A program made the translations under genes and the position numbers. The notes below the pieces were generated by a model that saw nothing but the letters and a program-made list of their open reading frames with translations, did not search any database and was not told the DNA's origin. 64,000 nt of DNA, from assembly GCF_035917575.1 (NCBI RefSeq), contig NZ_CP109090.1:2728001-2792000 (forward strand). Direction: 5' to 3'. This document shows positions 45,801 to 54,058 of the stretch, in pieces (within the stretch, counting starts at the first letter, position 1; each line of letters opens with the position of its first letter). The DNA comes from Streptomyces sp. NBC_01788 (GTDB lineage: Bacteria; Actinomycetota; Actinomycetes; Streptomycetales; Streptomycetaceae).

Positions 45801-47407
45801 ACGAGGCCCTGCCCGACGTCCCGGAAGTCCGCGTGGTCGGGCTTCCCCAGCTCACGTCGGGCTTCGACCTTGTCGAACGACTCGATCTGCCCATGCACCT
45901 GAAGGTGCACGGGCCGCTCGAACCCTTGGGCGGCGAGCAGCTCGCGAAGCTCTCCGAGGCCATCAACCTGAAGGGCCGCGGCGGCGCGGGCTTCCCCTTC
46001 CACAAGAAGCTGCGCTCGGTCGCCGAGGCCGCGATCAAACGCGGCGTACGGCCGGTCGTCGTCGTCAACGGCAGTGAGGACGAGCCGGCCTGCCGCAAGG
46101 ACACCGTCCTGATCAACCGTGCCCCGCACCTCATCCTGGACGGGGCCCTGCTGGTCGCCGAGGCCCTCGGTGCCCGCACGCTCGTGGTGGGCGTCACCCG
46201 GGAGTCCACCCAGCGCTCCATGGAGGCGGCGCTCGCCGAGCGCGGACTGAGCAACAGCCGCAGGTCGGCGCTGCGCGCGAGCGTCCAGCGCAACCCGGTG
46301 CGCATGGTCACGGGCGCGGCCGCCTCGCTGATCCGTTCCATCGACGGCGGTCCGGCGATCCCGCCGGGCCGCAAGACCAGCGCCTCGCAGAACGGCGTGG
46401 GCGGCGTTCCCACCCTGCTGTCCAACGCGGAGACCTTCGCCCAGCTGGCGATCGCCGCCCGCATCGGCCCGGAGCGCTACGGCAACACCGGCCTGTACGA
46501 CGAGCCGGGCACCGTGATGCTGACCATCTCCGGCGCCGTCGCCCGCCCCATGGTGGTCGAGGCGCCCACCGGCGTGCCGCTGCGCTACGTCCTCCAGCTC
46601 GCGGGCGCGCCGCCGGTGCCGCAGGGCGTGCTGACCGGCGGCTACCACGGCAAGTGGATCGACGCGGCGACCGTCAACGAGGCGATCGTCTCGCGCAACT
46701 CCCTGGACGCGGTGGGCGGTGCGATGGGCGCCGGGGCGATCCTGCCGATCAGTCAGGAGACCTGCCCGCTGGGCGAGTCGCTCCAGGTCGCCAAGTGGCT
46801 GGCGGAGGAGAGCGCGGGCCAGTGCGGTCCCTGCTATCTCGGTCTGCCGGCTGCCGCGCGCGGCATGGAGGACATCATGAACGGCGGCGGCCCGGCCGCC
46901 CTCGAGGCCCTCAAGCAGGTCGCCAAGAACGTCAAGCGGCGCGGCGCGTGCTCGCACCCCGACGGCTCGGCGATGTTCCTCGAGTCGACCATCAAGGCGT
47001 TCACGGACGACCTGGCCGCGCACGTCCTCGGCAACGGCTGCGGACGCCCCGTGGAGGGCGTCCTGCCGCTCTTCGAGGGCGGCAAGGCCCCCACCGGCAT
47101 CCCCGGCGGCGCCGAGGCCGAGGAGTCCGGCTCCAGCCGTCAGAAGATCTACGTCGACTGGACGCTGTGCCGGGGGCACGGCCTGTGCGCGGACATCCTC
47201 CCTGAGGTCTTCGAACTGGGCGCCGACGGCTTCCCGACCGTCGCCCAGGCGAAGGTCCCGCGCTACGCGGAGGCCAAGGCCCTGCGTGCCGTGCGCCGCT
47301 GTCCCGCGCTGGCCCTGCGCCTCGAGGAGGACACCCGCTCGCAGGCCCCGGCCCGCAACCTGCCGGTCCTCTCCCAGGGCCGCGGCCGCCGCGCCCTGGG
47401 CCGCTGA
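45797..47407 (+). CDS. NuoF-like FMN/Fe-S protein fused to a ferredoxin domain
   Basis: A 536-residue flavoprotein. It has the FMN/NADH-binding KGRGGAGFPFHKK motif, an SLBB domain (MLTISGAVARPMVVEAPTGVPLRYVL) and the 4Fe-4S segment GQCGPCYLG with a later Cys, as in complex I subunit F. The C-terminal ~85 residues form a small ferredoxin (WTLCRGHGLCADILPEVFELG, RRCPALAL) of the 3Fe-4S type found with P450s. GTG start overlapping the heme-protein stop. I infer that it feeds NAD(P)H electrons to the membrane heme partner. The other Nuo subunits are absent here. Confidence 0.82.
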   Translation: MNEALPDVPEVRVVGLPQLTSGFDLVERLDLPMHLKVHGPLEPLGGEQLAKLSEAINLKGRGGAGFPFHKKLRSVAEAAIKRGVRPVVVVNGSEDEPACRKDTVLINRAPHLILDGALLVAEALGARTLVVGVTRESTQRSMEAALAERGLSNSRRSALRASVQRNPVRMVTGAAASLIRSIDGGPAIPPGRKTSASQNGVGGVPTLLSNAETFAQLAIAARIGPERYGNTGLYDEPGTVMLTISGAVARPMVVEAPTGVPLRYVLQLAGAPPVPQGVLTGGYHGKWIDAATVNEAIVSRNSLDAVGGAMGAGAILPISQETCPLGESLQVAKWLAEESAGQCGPCYLGLPAAARGMEDIMNGGGPAALEALKQVAKNVKRRGACSHPDGSAMFLESTIKAFTDDLAAHVLGNGCGRPVEGVLPLFEGGKAPTGIPGGAEAEESGSSRQKIYVDWTLCRGHGLCADILPEVFELGADGFPTVAQAKVPRYAEAKALRAVRRCPALALRLEEDTRSQAPARNLPVLSQGRGRRALGR

Positions 47408-47413
47408 ACGCAC

Positions 47414-47453
47414 GCGACGGTGGGCCGCCCCTGCGGGGGCGGCCCACCGTCGC
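47414..47453 (+). terminator. 18-bp hairpin after the NuoF-like gene
   Basis: GCGACGGTGGGCCGCCCC pairs perfectly with 47436-47453 around TGCG, seven bases after the stop codon. Confidence 0.88.
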
Positions 47454-47485
47454 ATTGCCACCGCGTACGCGTCCGGGCATACGTC

Positions 47486-47518
47486 GAGGGCGAGCCATCC
47501 TATGGATGACTCGCCCTC
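47486..47518. terminator. hairpin after the first tRNA-Ala
   Basis: GAGGGCGAGCCATCC and GGATGACTCGCCCTC pair with one mismatch around a three-base loop, just past the 3' end of the minus-strand tRNA. Confidence 0.65.
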
Positions 47519-47526
47519 ATTTCCTG

Positions 47527-47599
47527 TGGAGCTAAGGAGAATTGAACTCCTGACCTCCTGCATGCCATGCAGGCGCTCTACCAACTGAGCTATAGCCCC
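47527..47599 (-). tRNA. tRNA-Ala (anticodon GGC), copy 1
   Basis: A 73-nt cloverleaf on the minus strand. The acceptor GGGGCTA pairs with TAGCTCC through the G3-U70 wobble that identifies alanine tRNAs. The anticodon stem CCTGC/GCAGG holds the loop ATGGCAT (anticodon GGC), and the T-loop is TTCAATT. CCA is not encoded. Identical in sequence to the copy at 48408-48480. Confidence 0.97.
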
Positions 47600-47740
47600 T
47601 CGTGGCCACGCGAACCAGCCGCGTTCTTGACCGTGTCGCCCGGTTTCCCCGGCGGCGACGCCAACATTACACGGTCCAGGGGGTGGAACACCAAATCGGT
47701 TTCGCTGCGCCCAGCACGCCCGCCGGACGGCGGGCCGGCG

Positions 47741-47974
47741 TCACGCCGTCACGAACGAATAGAACCGCTTCAGCGTGCAGTGCTCCTCCAGGAGCCGGCC
47801 GTAGATCGGCTCGCCCTCCAGCTCGCGGTAGGTCTCGATCGGGTCGCCTTTTATGATCAGCGCCCGCGCGCACTCCTCGCACCAGTACTGGTAGTCGGGG
47901 TTGATCGGCTCCATGTCGCGGACGATCGGGGTGCCGCCGCCGCACCAGTCGCACTTCCGCCTGTGTGCACCCAT
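47741..47974 (-). CDS. small zinc-ribbon-like protein
   Basis: A 77-residue protein with two CxxC pairs (CDWCGGG near residue 8 and CEECARAL near residue 32), suggesting one bound zinc. The rest is charged (YRELEGEPIYGRLLEEH). I do not recognise a family. The ATG is four bases after the upstream zinc-ribbon gene's stop, and GGAG in the end of that gene acts as its ribosome site, so the two are coupled. Confidence 0.75.
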   Translation of the reverse strand: MGAHRRKCDWCGGGTPIVRDMEPINPDYQYWCEECARALIIKGDPIETYRELEGEPIYGRLLEEHCTLKRFYSFVTA

Positions 47975-47977
47975 GGG

Positions 47978-48148
47978 TCAGCTCCAGCTGTGGCCGCAGG
48001 CCGTGCACACGTAAGAGATCCCCCCGTTGTCGCCGAGGACTTGGGCCACATGGAGGGAGCCGCAGGAGGGGCAGACGAGGCGAGTGCCCGTGTCTCGTAT
48101 CAACGCCGCACCGAGGAGGTGGACCTCCTCGAGGATGCAGGCAGGCAT
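47978..48148 (-). CDS. zinc-ribbon microprotein
   Basis: A 56-residue protein starting MPACILEEVHLL. CPSCGSLH and CTACGHSW form a TFIIS-like zinc ribbon. The ATG at 48148 is chosen for the strong GGGAGGGA six bases upstream; a longer in-frame extension to 48265 is not convincing. It is coupled to the next CxxC protein, and the pair sits between two identical tRNA-Ala genes. The function is unknown; a nucleic-acid or protein adaptor role is a guess from the fold. The 48149-48340 region upstream shows no further gene. Confidence 0.78.
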   Translation of the reverse strand: MPACILEEVHLLGAALIRDTGTRLVCPSCGSLHVAQVLGDNGGISYVCTACGHSWS

Positions 48149-48340
48149 CGCTACTCCCTCCCGTCGGGCCGCGCCCCCTTCGGCCGTTTGATTCTGCCAC
48201 GGCCGGGCCGATACGGTCAGCGACGCCTCGGTACCAGTACGGCCACGACCTGCGTCGCGGGCCACACCCGAGAGCGTGCTCGCACAGATATACGCCCCCG
48301 GGGCCCGAGTGACTCAAGCCGGTGCGCGGGAACACAGAAA

Positions 48341-48365
48341 ATCCCGCCCCTGAGAGGGACGGGAT
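48341..48365 (-). terminator. terminator after the second tRNA-Ala
   Basis: ATCCCGCCCCT-GAG-AGGGACGGGAT forms an 11-bp stem with one mismatch, followed on the minus strand by TTTTC. Confidence 0.75.
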
Positions 48366-48407
48366 CCTTCCGAACGATCTTCGACTACTCGACGGAGTAC
48401 CGGTTTG

Positions 48408-48480
48408 TGGAGCTAAGGAGAATTGAACTCCTGACCTCCTGCATGCCATGCAGGCGCTCTACCAACTGAGCTATAGCCCC
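48408..48480 (-). tRNA. tRNA-Ala (anticodon GGC), copy 2
   Basis: Identical over all 73 nt to the copy at 47527-47599: same acceptor with G3-U70, same GGC anticodon, no encoded CCA. About 20 bases of 5' flank (CACGCGAACC, GCCGCGT) are also shared with copy 1, pointing to segmental duplication. Confidence 0.97.
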
Positions 48481-48599
48481 TTGCCGCCACGCGAACCTGC
48501 CGCGTGGTGTTCCGCTCCGCTCGGCGGGGCGAACAAGAAGAACTTTAGCCTGCGACCTGCCGGAAAGTGAAATCCGGGTCGCGCGGGGCCGCGGGCGGC

Positions 48600-49271
48600 T
48601 CAGTCGTCGTCGCCGAGGACGGGCTCGGGCAGGGTGCCGGCGTTGTGCTCCATCAGCCGCCAGCCCCGGGCGCCCTCGCCGAGGACCGACCAGCAGCAGT
48701 TGGACAGGCCGCCCAGGCTCTCCCAGTGGCGGGGCTCCAGGCCGAGGAGGCGGCCGAGGGTGGTGCGGATGGTGCCGCCGTGGCTGACCACCACGAGCGT
48801 GCCGTCCTCGGGGACCTTCTCCAGGTACCGCAGCACGACGGGGGCGGCGCGGTCGGCGACCTCCGTCTCCAGTTCGCCGCCGCCGCGGCGCACCGGCTCA
48901 CCGCGCTTCCACGCGGTGTACTCCTCGCCGTGCCGGTCGATGATCTCCTCGTGCGTCAGGCCCTGCCAGACGCCCGCGTAGGTCTCGCGCAGGCCCTCGT
49001 CCCGGGCGACCTCAAGGCCGGTCAGCTCGGCCAGCGCGGCGGCCGTGCGGGTGGCCCGCACGAGATCGGAAGAGACGATCGCGTCGGGCCGCAGAGAGGC
49101 CAGCAGACGGGCGGCACGGCGGGCCTGGCCGACCCCGGTCCCGGTCAGCTCCACGTCGGTGCTGCCCTGGAAGCGGCGCTCCACGTTCCAGGAGGTCTGG
49201 CCGTGCCGCCACAGGATGATGCGGCGGCCCCGGCCCGTGGTGCGGCCGGGCGCCTCGGCGACGCCACTCAC
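48600..49271 (-). CDS. histidine phosphatase family protein
   Basis: A 223-residue phosphoglycerate-mutase-like phosphatase. The phosphorylated-His motif is LWRHGQTSWN, with the second catalytic His in VVVSHGGTIR. A conserved RATRTAAALA arginine segment and GLRETYAGVWQG are typical. The GTG at 49271 overlaps the rsfS stop as GTGA and has GGTGAG upstream; GTG at 49277 is the alternative. Coupling to rsfS is common in actinobacteria. The substrate is unknown. Confidence 0.86.
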   Translation of the reverse strand: MSGVAEAPGRTTGRGRRIILWRHGQTSWNVERRFQGSTDVELTGTGVGQARRAARLLASLRPDAIVSSDLVRATRTAAALAELTGLEVARDEGLRETYAGVWQGLTHEEIIDRHGEEYTAWKRGEPVRRGGGELETEVADRAAPVVLRYLEKVPEDGTLVVVSHGGTIRTTLGRLLGLEPRHWESLGGLSNCCWSVLGEGARGWRLMEHNAGTLPEPVLGDDD

Positions 49272-49714
49272 CGCCACTCACCGCGGGGCTCGTCCGCCTC
49301 CTCGTCGGCCTGCTGCTTGGCGTGCTCCTCGGCCCGGCCACGGGTGGCCTTGGCGTCGGCGGGCAGTTCGAGCTCGGGGCAGTCCTTCCACAGCCGCTCC
49401 AGGGCGTAGAAGACCCGCTCCTCGCTGTGCTGGACGTGCACGACGATGTCGACGTAGTCGAGCAGAACCCAGCGGGCCTCGCGGTCGCCTTCGCGGCGCA
49501 CCGGCTTGGCGCCGAGTTCCTTCAGCAGTCGCTCCTCGATCTCGTCGACGATCGACTTGACCTGGCGGTCGTTGGGCGCGGACGCCAGCAGGAAGGCGTC
49601 CGTGATCGACAGCACGTCGCTGACGTCATACGCGATGACGTCGTGCGCGAGCTTGTCGGCGGCCGCCTGGGCGGCGGTGTTGATGAGTTCGAGAGAGCGG
49701 TCGGTCGCGGTCAC
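49268..49714 (-). CDS. rsfS: ribosomal silencing factor RsfS
   Basis: A 148-residue protein that binds L14 (uL14) of the large subunit and blocks subunit joining during starvation. Core motifs: DVIAYDVSDVLSITDAF, SAPNDRQVKSIVDEIEE, KPVRREGDREARWVLLDYVDIVVHVQ. The C-terminal ~30 residues are charged and variable. GTG start. It lies 79 bp downstream of the LCP protein gene and is coupled to the histidine phosphatase gene. Confidence 0.94.
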   Translation of the reverse strand: MTATDRSLELINTAAQAAADKLAHDVIAYDVSDVLSITDAFLLASAPNDRQVKSIVDEIEERLLKELGAKPVRREGDREARWVLLDYVDIVVHVQHSEERVFYALERLWKDCPELELPADAKATRGRAEEHAKQQADEEADEPRGEWR

Positions 49715-49792
49715 TACGAGGCTTTCCTTCGGCGGTCACTTGACACTAAGGGTCTCACGGACCGCCGAGGACGCCTCACGCGTTTCGGGGGA

Positions 49793-51577
49793 TCACTGCG
49801 CCGACGGGCCCCGGTAGTCCTGGCCGAGGACGACCGAGACGTCGGCGTTCGAGGTGACCTTGCCCTTCGTCACCGCCGTGTCGGGCAGTCCCAGGGTTCT
49901 GGCGACGTCGGTGGCCTTCTGCTTGTTGGCGGCGTCGGAATAGACGACTTCGGACGCCGAGCGGACGGCGGACGAGGTGCCGCCTTCCAGGAAGGTGAAG
50001 CCGCCGCCCAGGAGGGCGACCCGGGCCTTCTCGGTGTCGGCCTTGGCGCCGGTGGCGTTCTGCACGGAGACCCGGACGGCGGACGACTGGTCGGGGCTCT
50101 TCGCGGTGCCGCCGAGGACGTCCTTGACCACGCTCTGGCTGGTCTCGGCGCTCAGCGTGCCGTCCGTCTGCACGGGCAGCAGCGCCGTCTTGTAGTCGCC
50201 GCCCTTGGCGAACGCGGCCAGTTTGGCGAGGAACGTGCCGAGGTCCTCGTCGGTGAGCGAGGGGTCGAGGATCTGCTGGAGCGTCTGCACCGTCGTCGTG
50301 GCGCCCTGGGCGTCGGAGGAGAGCTTGCGCAGCACGCTCTGCATCACCTGCCCGAACCGTTCGAGCTGGGCGTTCTCCTCCTCGCCCGAGGCGTGGTAGG
50401 TGGCGTAGGCGACGGCCATCTTGCCGCTGAGGGTCTGCGACTTGCCCTTGCGGACCAGGGGCGAGGTGTCCTTCTTCTTGCTGTCCGGGTCGGGTACGTC
50501 GGCGTTGGTGTCGACGTCGACGTTGCCGACCGAGTCGACGAGGTTCTGGAGGTAGGGGGTGTCCAGGCGCCAGGTGCCCTCGATGTCGGTGCCGAGGACC
50601 GTGTCGAGCTGGTCGCGGGTTCCCGAGGAGCCGTCGCCCTTGACCGACTTGGCGAGGGTCGTGACGCTGCCGTCGTCGCCCGTCAGGGCGAGGGTGTTGG
50701 GCAGCAGGACGGTGGTGCCCTGCTTGGTGGTGGTGTTGCCGACGAGCAGGGCCGTGGACGTGCCGCCCCGCGCGGTGTCGTGCAGGTGGACGACGATCAC
50801 GTCGCGCTTCTGGGCGCCGGACGCGGTCGTGGTGCCGCTCTCCGAGCCGGGGGACGACAGGCCGGGCAGCTTCCCGGCGTACCAGAGGTAGCCGACGCCG
50901 CCCACGGCGACCAGGGCCAGCACGACGGTCAGGGCGATGATGCGGCTGCGGGCGCGGCGGCGGGCCTCCTCGCGGCGCTCCGTGCGGTTCTCGGTGAACT
51001 TCAGCCAGTCGATGACGTCCTCGGAGTCGTCGCTCGGCTCCTCGACGAAGGCGAACTGCTCGGTCCGGTAGTCGCGTTCGTCCGCGCCGTCCCGGTCCGG
51101 TCCCCGCTCCGCCCGGTCGGCGTCCGCCGGGCCGGTCTGCTGCGGGATGTGGGCGGTCTGCTCGGCGACCCGGGGCTGCTGTCCGCTGGTCGCGGCCGCG
51201 CCGTACGGGTCGTGGGGCGCCGCGGCCGGGCCGGAGCCGTACGGGTCGTAGGAGCCGTGGGCGCCCTGGGCGGCGGGGCCGGGCGCCTGCCGGCCCTGGT
51301 CGTCGTGACCGCCGTCGTAGCCGGTGCCGTAGCCGCCCTGGTAGGCGCCGTCCTGGCCGGACTGGTAGGCGCCGCCCTGGTAGGCCGTGGGATCGAGCTG
51401 CTGCTGGCCGCCGGTCGCGTACGGGTCGTAGCCGTAGCCCTGCTGCCCGTACGCGTCGTAGGTCTGCTGCGGAGTCTGCTGGGCGGGGATCGGCCGGTAC
51501 ACAGGCCGGCCGTACTCGTCGTAGCCGACGAGTTCGTACTGGTCGCCCCCGTGACCAGCGTCGTATCGGTCGTTCAC
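49793..51577 (-). CDS. LCP (LytR-CpsA-Psr)-type membrane protein with LytR C-terminal domain
   Basis: A 594-residue protein. Residues 1-140 are a Tyr/Gln/Gly-rich disordered cytoplasmic region (YDPYG, QQGYGYD). One transmembrane helix near 220 precedes an extracellular LCP-like domain (VIVVHLHDTARGGTSTALLVGN, LERFGQVMQSVL) and a C-terminal LytR_C domain (VRVSVQNATGAKADTEKARVALLGGGF). LCP enzymes transfer teichoic-acid-like glycopolymers to peptidoglycan. I recall a Streptomyces LCP polymer transferase (PdtA) from this chromosomal neighbourhood but cannot confirm orthology. Some LCP-core Arg residues look diverged. GTG start with AGAGGGG upstream. Confidence 0.8.
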   Translation of the reverse strand: MNDRYDAGHGGDQYELVGYDEYGRPVYRPIPAQQTPQQTYDAYGQQGYGYDPYATGGQQQLDPTAYQGGAYQSGQDGAYQGGYGTGYDGGHDDQGRQAPGPAAQGAHGSYDPYGSGPAAAPHDPYGAAATSGQQPRVAEQTAHIPQQTGPADADRAERGPDRDGADERDYRTEQFAFVEEPSDDSEDVIDWLKFTENRTERREEARRRARSRIIALTVVLALVAVGGVGYLWYAGKLPGLSSPGSESGTTTASGAQKRDVIVVHLHDTARGGTSTALLVGNTTTKQGTTVLLPNTLALTGDDGSVTTLAKSVKGDGSSGTRDQLDTVLGTDIEGTWRLDTPYLQNLVDSVGNVDVDTNADVPDPDSKKKDTSPLVRKGKSQTLSGKMAVAYATYHASGEEENAQLERFGQVMQSVLRKLSSDAQGATTTVQTLQQILDPSLTDEDLGTFLAKLAAFAKGGDYKTALLPVQTDGTLSAETSQSVVKDVLGGTAKSPDQSSAVRVSVQNATGAKADTEKARVALLGGGFTFLEGGTSSAVRSASEVVYSDAANKQKATDVARTLGLPDTAVTKGKVTSNADVSVVLGQDYRGPSAQ

Positions 51578-51593
51578 CGGTGCCCCTCTCGGC

Positions 51594-52253
51594 TTACTCG
51601 CCTCGGTACAGCTGGCGTTTGGCGATGTAGCGCACGACTCCGTCAGGCACCAGATACCAGACCGGGTCGCCCTTGGCGACTCTTGCCCGGCAGTCCGTGG
51701 AGGAGATGGCGAGGGCGGGGACCTCGACGAGCGAGACACCGCCTTCCGGCAGGCCGGGGTCGGTCAGATGGTGGCCGGGCCGGGTGACGCCGATGAAGTG
51801 CGCGAGGGAGAACAGTTCCTCGGAGTCCCGCCAGGTGATGATCTGGCCGAGCGCGTCGGCGCCGGTGATGAAGAACAGGTCCGTGTCCGGGTTGAGCGCG
51901 CGCAGGTCGCGCAGGGTGTCCACGGTGTAGGTGGGACCGCCGCGGTCGATGTCAATGCGGCTCACGGAGAACTGCGGGTTCTCGGCGGTCGCGATGACCG
52001 TCATCAGATAGCGGTCCTCCGCCGGGGAGACATGGCGGTGGGACTTCTGCCAGGGCTGTCCCGTGGGTACGAACACCACCTCGTCCAGGTGGAACTGCGC
52101 GGCGACCTCGCTGGCCGCCACGAGGTGCCCGTGGTGGATCGGGTCGAACGTCCCGCCCATGACGCCGAGGCGCCGCTTGCCCGACGCCGAAGTCCCGCCG
52201 CCGGGCCCGTGTTCGAGGGGTTTCACCGTGTCACTCGCCGGACCGGTAGGCAT
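51594..52253 (-). CDS. nadD: nicotinate-nucleotide adenylyltransferase
   Basis: A 219-residue enzyme making deamido-NAD from nicotinate mononucleotide and ATP. It has [15 protein letters not shown], the nucleotidyltransferase HxGH-type motif, then [11 protein letters not shown] and the C-terminal [10 protein letters not shown] (ISSTxIR motif). The ATG at 52253 has GGGAG eight bases before it; an in-frame ATG at 52268 would add five residues. The LCP protein gene follows after 16 bp and rsfS lies beyond it. Confidence 0.93.
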   Translation of the reverse strand: MPTGPASDTVKPLEHGPGGGTSASGKRRLGVMGGTFDPIHHGHLVAASEVAAQFHLDEVVFVPTGQPWQKSHRHVSPAEDRYLMTVIATAENPQFSVSRIDIDRGGPTYTVDTLRDLRALNPDTDLFFITGADALGQIITWRDSEELFSLAHFIGVTRPGHHLTDPGLPEGGVSLVEVPALAISSTDCRARVAKGDPVWYLVPDGVVRYIAKRQLYRGE

Positions 52254-52338
52254 GTCCTGCTCTCCCATGCGTGCAGACCCTACCGGCCCGGCCTGAGGAC
52301 TCCATGATCCAGATCCCGGGTAACGGGCCGGACGGGGT

Positions 52339-52494
52339 TCAGCGGTCGCGGTTGAAACGCGTGGTGATCCACAGCAGGAGCAGCAGGATGAACAGCGCGC
52401 CGCCGCCGGTGAGGAAGGGGCTGAGGCTCTCGTGGTTGCCGCCCTCGGCCTCGGCGAGGGTGGCCAACTGGGCAGCGGTGCTGGGGAAGCTCAT
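52339..52494 (-). CDS. 51-residue single-span membrane protein
   Basis: An ORF of 51 codons: a mildly acidic N-terminus ([20 protein letters not shown]), a Leu-rich transmembrane helix ([13 protein letters not shown]) and a basic end RFNRDR. Third positions are almost all G or C, supporting coding. It lies 86 bp upstream of nadD on the same strand. The family is not recognised. Confidence 0.65.
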   Translation of the reverse strand: MSFPSTAAQLATLAEAEGGNHESLSPFLTGGGALFILLLLLWITTRFNRDR

Positions 52495-52670
52495 CTTTGG
52501 CAGGACCTATCCGGGAGTGGGCGGGACAAGGATGTCGGCCCATCGTAAGCAACCCTCGACGCAGCGCTCACCCCGACTCCACTCTTGGCGCCGCGGGCGC
52601 TCCCGCCCCGTCGGCACCCGCGAGGGCGGGCGCCACGGCCGCGGGAGCCCCCGGGAACCTTTCCGCCGTG

Positions 52671-52835
52671 TCAGTCGTCGTTCCGCTTGTAGCCGCGGAG
52701 GAGGAACCAGCCGGTGAGTACGCAGCCCACGATCATCACGATCAGGACGACCCGGAGCAGGTAACCCGCCCCCTGGTGCTGGGCGGCGGCGCTCGCGGCC
52801 TCGGTGAGCCAGGCGGCTGCGGGGCGGTGCTCCAT
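52671..52835 (-). CDS. 54-residue single-span membrane protein
   Basis: MEHRPAAAWLTEAASAAAQ leads into a hydrophobic helix (LLRVVLIVMIVGCVLTGWFLL) and ends RGYKRNDD. GAAGGAG lies eight bases before the ATG, a strong ribosome site. The topology is probably N-out with a basic cytoplasmic tail. It stands divergent from the M48 protease gene. The function is unknown. Confidence 0.72.
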   Translation of the reverse strand: MEHRPAAAWLTEAASAAAQHQGAGYLLRVVLIVMIVGCVLTGWFLLRGYKRNDD

Positions 52836-52936
52836 GACGTGGACTCCTTCGTCGTACTGCCCGTCCACGGTATCTCCGCCTAGGCTGGGCCCTGCCTCGG
52901 GGGCACATTGGGACACTGACAGACATGGGGGACCAC

Positions 52937-54049
52937 ATGTCCGACGACGGCCGCGCACAGGACGGGCGGGAGCAGGTGCCTAGCCGGCAGCGCAGGCGCT
53001 TCCCCGAGATCTCCTCGCGCGCGTACGAGCACCCGGCCGACCGCTCCGCCCTGGTCGCGCTGCGCAAGCTGAGCGGCTTCGACACGGTGTTCAAGGCCCT
53101 CAGCGGCCTGCTGCCCGAGCGCAGCCTCCGGCTGCTGTTCCTGTCCGACTCCGTACGCGTCTCCGACCAGCAGTTCTCCCACCTGAACGACATGCTGCGG
53201 GACGCCTGCTACGTCCTGGACCTGGAGAAGGTCCCGCCGATGTACGTGACCCAGGACCCCCAGCCCAACGCGATGTGCATCGGCCTGGACGAGCCGATCA
53301 TCGTGGTCACCACGGGCCTGGTCGAGCTGCTCGACGAGGAGGAGATGCGGGCGGTCGTCGGCCACGAGGTGGGCCACGCCCTGTCCGGGCACGCCGTGTA
53401 CCGCACGATCCTGCTGTTCCTGACGAGTCTGGCCGTCCGGGTCGCCTGGATCCCGCTGGGCAACCTCGCGATCATGGCGATCGTCACCGGGCTGCGCGAG
53501 TGGTTCCGCAAGTCGGAGCTGTCGGCGGACCGGGCGGGTCTGCTCGTCGGCCAGGACCTGAAGGCCTCCATGCGGGGTCTGATGAAGATCGCGGGCGGCA
53601 ACCACCTGCACCAGATGAACGTGGACGCGTTCCTCCAGCAGGCCGAGGAGTACGAGGCCGGGGGCGACCTACGGGACTCCGTGCTGAAGATCCTCAACGT
53701 GCTGCCGCGTTCGCACCCCTTCACCACCGTGCGTGCGGCCGAGCTGAAGAAGTGGGCGGAATCCCGCGACTACCAGCGGATCATGGACGGCCACTACCCG
53801 CGCCGCTCCGAGGACAAGGACACCTCGGTCAGCGACTCCTTCCGCGAGTCGGCGGCCCACTACGCCAGCCACGTCAAGAGCTCGAAGGACCCGCTGATGA
53901 AGCTGGTCAGCGATCTGGCGGGCGGCGCCGGCGACCTGGGCGACCGGGTGCGGCGCGGCTTCGGCGGCTTCACGGGGTCGGCCCCGCCCAAGGACGGGGG
54001 CAAGGACCAGCCGTCCACCGACACCGCCCCGCCCCGAGACGAGGACTGA
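52937..54049 (+). CDS. M48 family metallopeptidase
   Basis: A 370-residue zinc protease of the M48 (HtpX/Ste24-like) type. The catalytic HEVGHALSGH is near residue 141. A hydrophobic segment (TILLFLTSLAVRVAWIPLGNLAIMAIVTGL) follows, with the third ligand region SELSADRAGLL after it. The ATG at 52937 has GGGGGA four bases upstream and is preferred to the ATG at 52925. The C-terminus is charged and probably disordered. It is likely membrane-associated quality control. Confidence 0.85.
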   Translation: MSDDGRAQDGREQVPSRQRRRFPEISSRAYEHPADRSALVALRKLSGFDTVFKALSGLLPERSLRLLFLSDSVRVSDQQFSHLNDMLRDACYVLDLEKVPPMYVTQDPQPNAMCIGLDEPIIVVTTGLVELLDEEEMRAVVGHEVGHALSGHAVYRTILLFLTSLAVRVAWIPLGNLAIMAIVTGLREWFRKSELSADRAGLLVGQDLKASMRGLMKIAGGNHLHQMNVDAFLQQAEEYEAGGDLRDSVLKILNVLPRSHPFTTVRAAELKKWAESRDYQRIMDGHYPRRSEDKDTSVSDSFRESAAHYASHVKSSKDPLMKLVSDLAGGAGDLGDRVRRGFGGFTGSAPPKDGGKDQPSTDTAPPRDED

Positions 54050-54058
54050 CCTACTGAC

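Noticed and set aside
45797..47407. Respiratory complex I NuoF subunit
   Set aside because: No other nuo genes are present, and the C-terminal ferredoxin domain and membrane-heme partner argue for a separate system.
47527..48480. Integrated prophage or genomic island between the tRNA-Ala genes
   Set aside because: Only two microproteins lie between them. There is no integrase or att-like tRNA 3'-end repeat beyond the full second tRNA.
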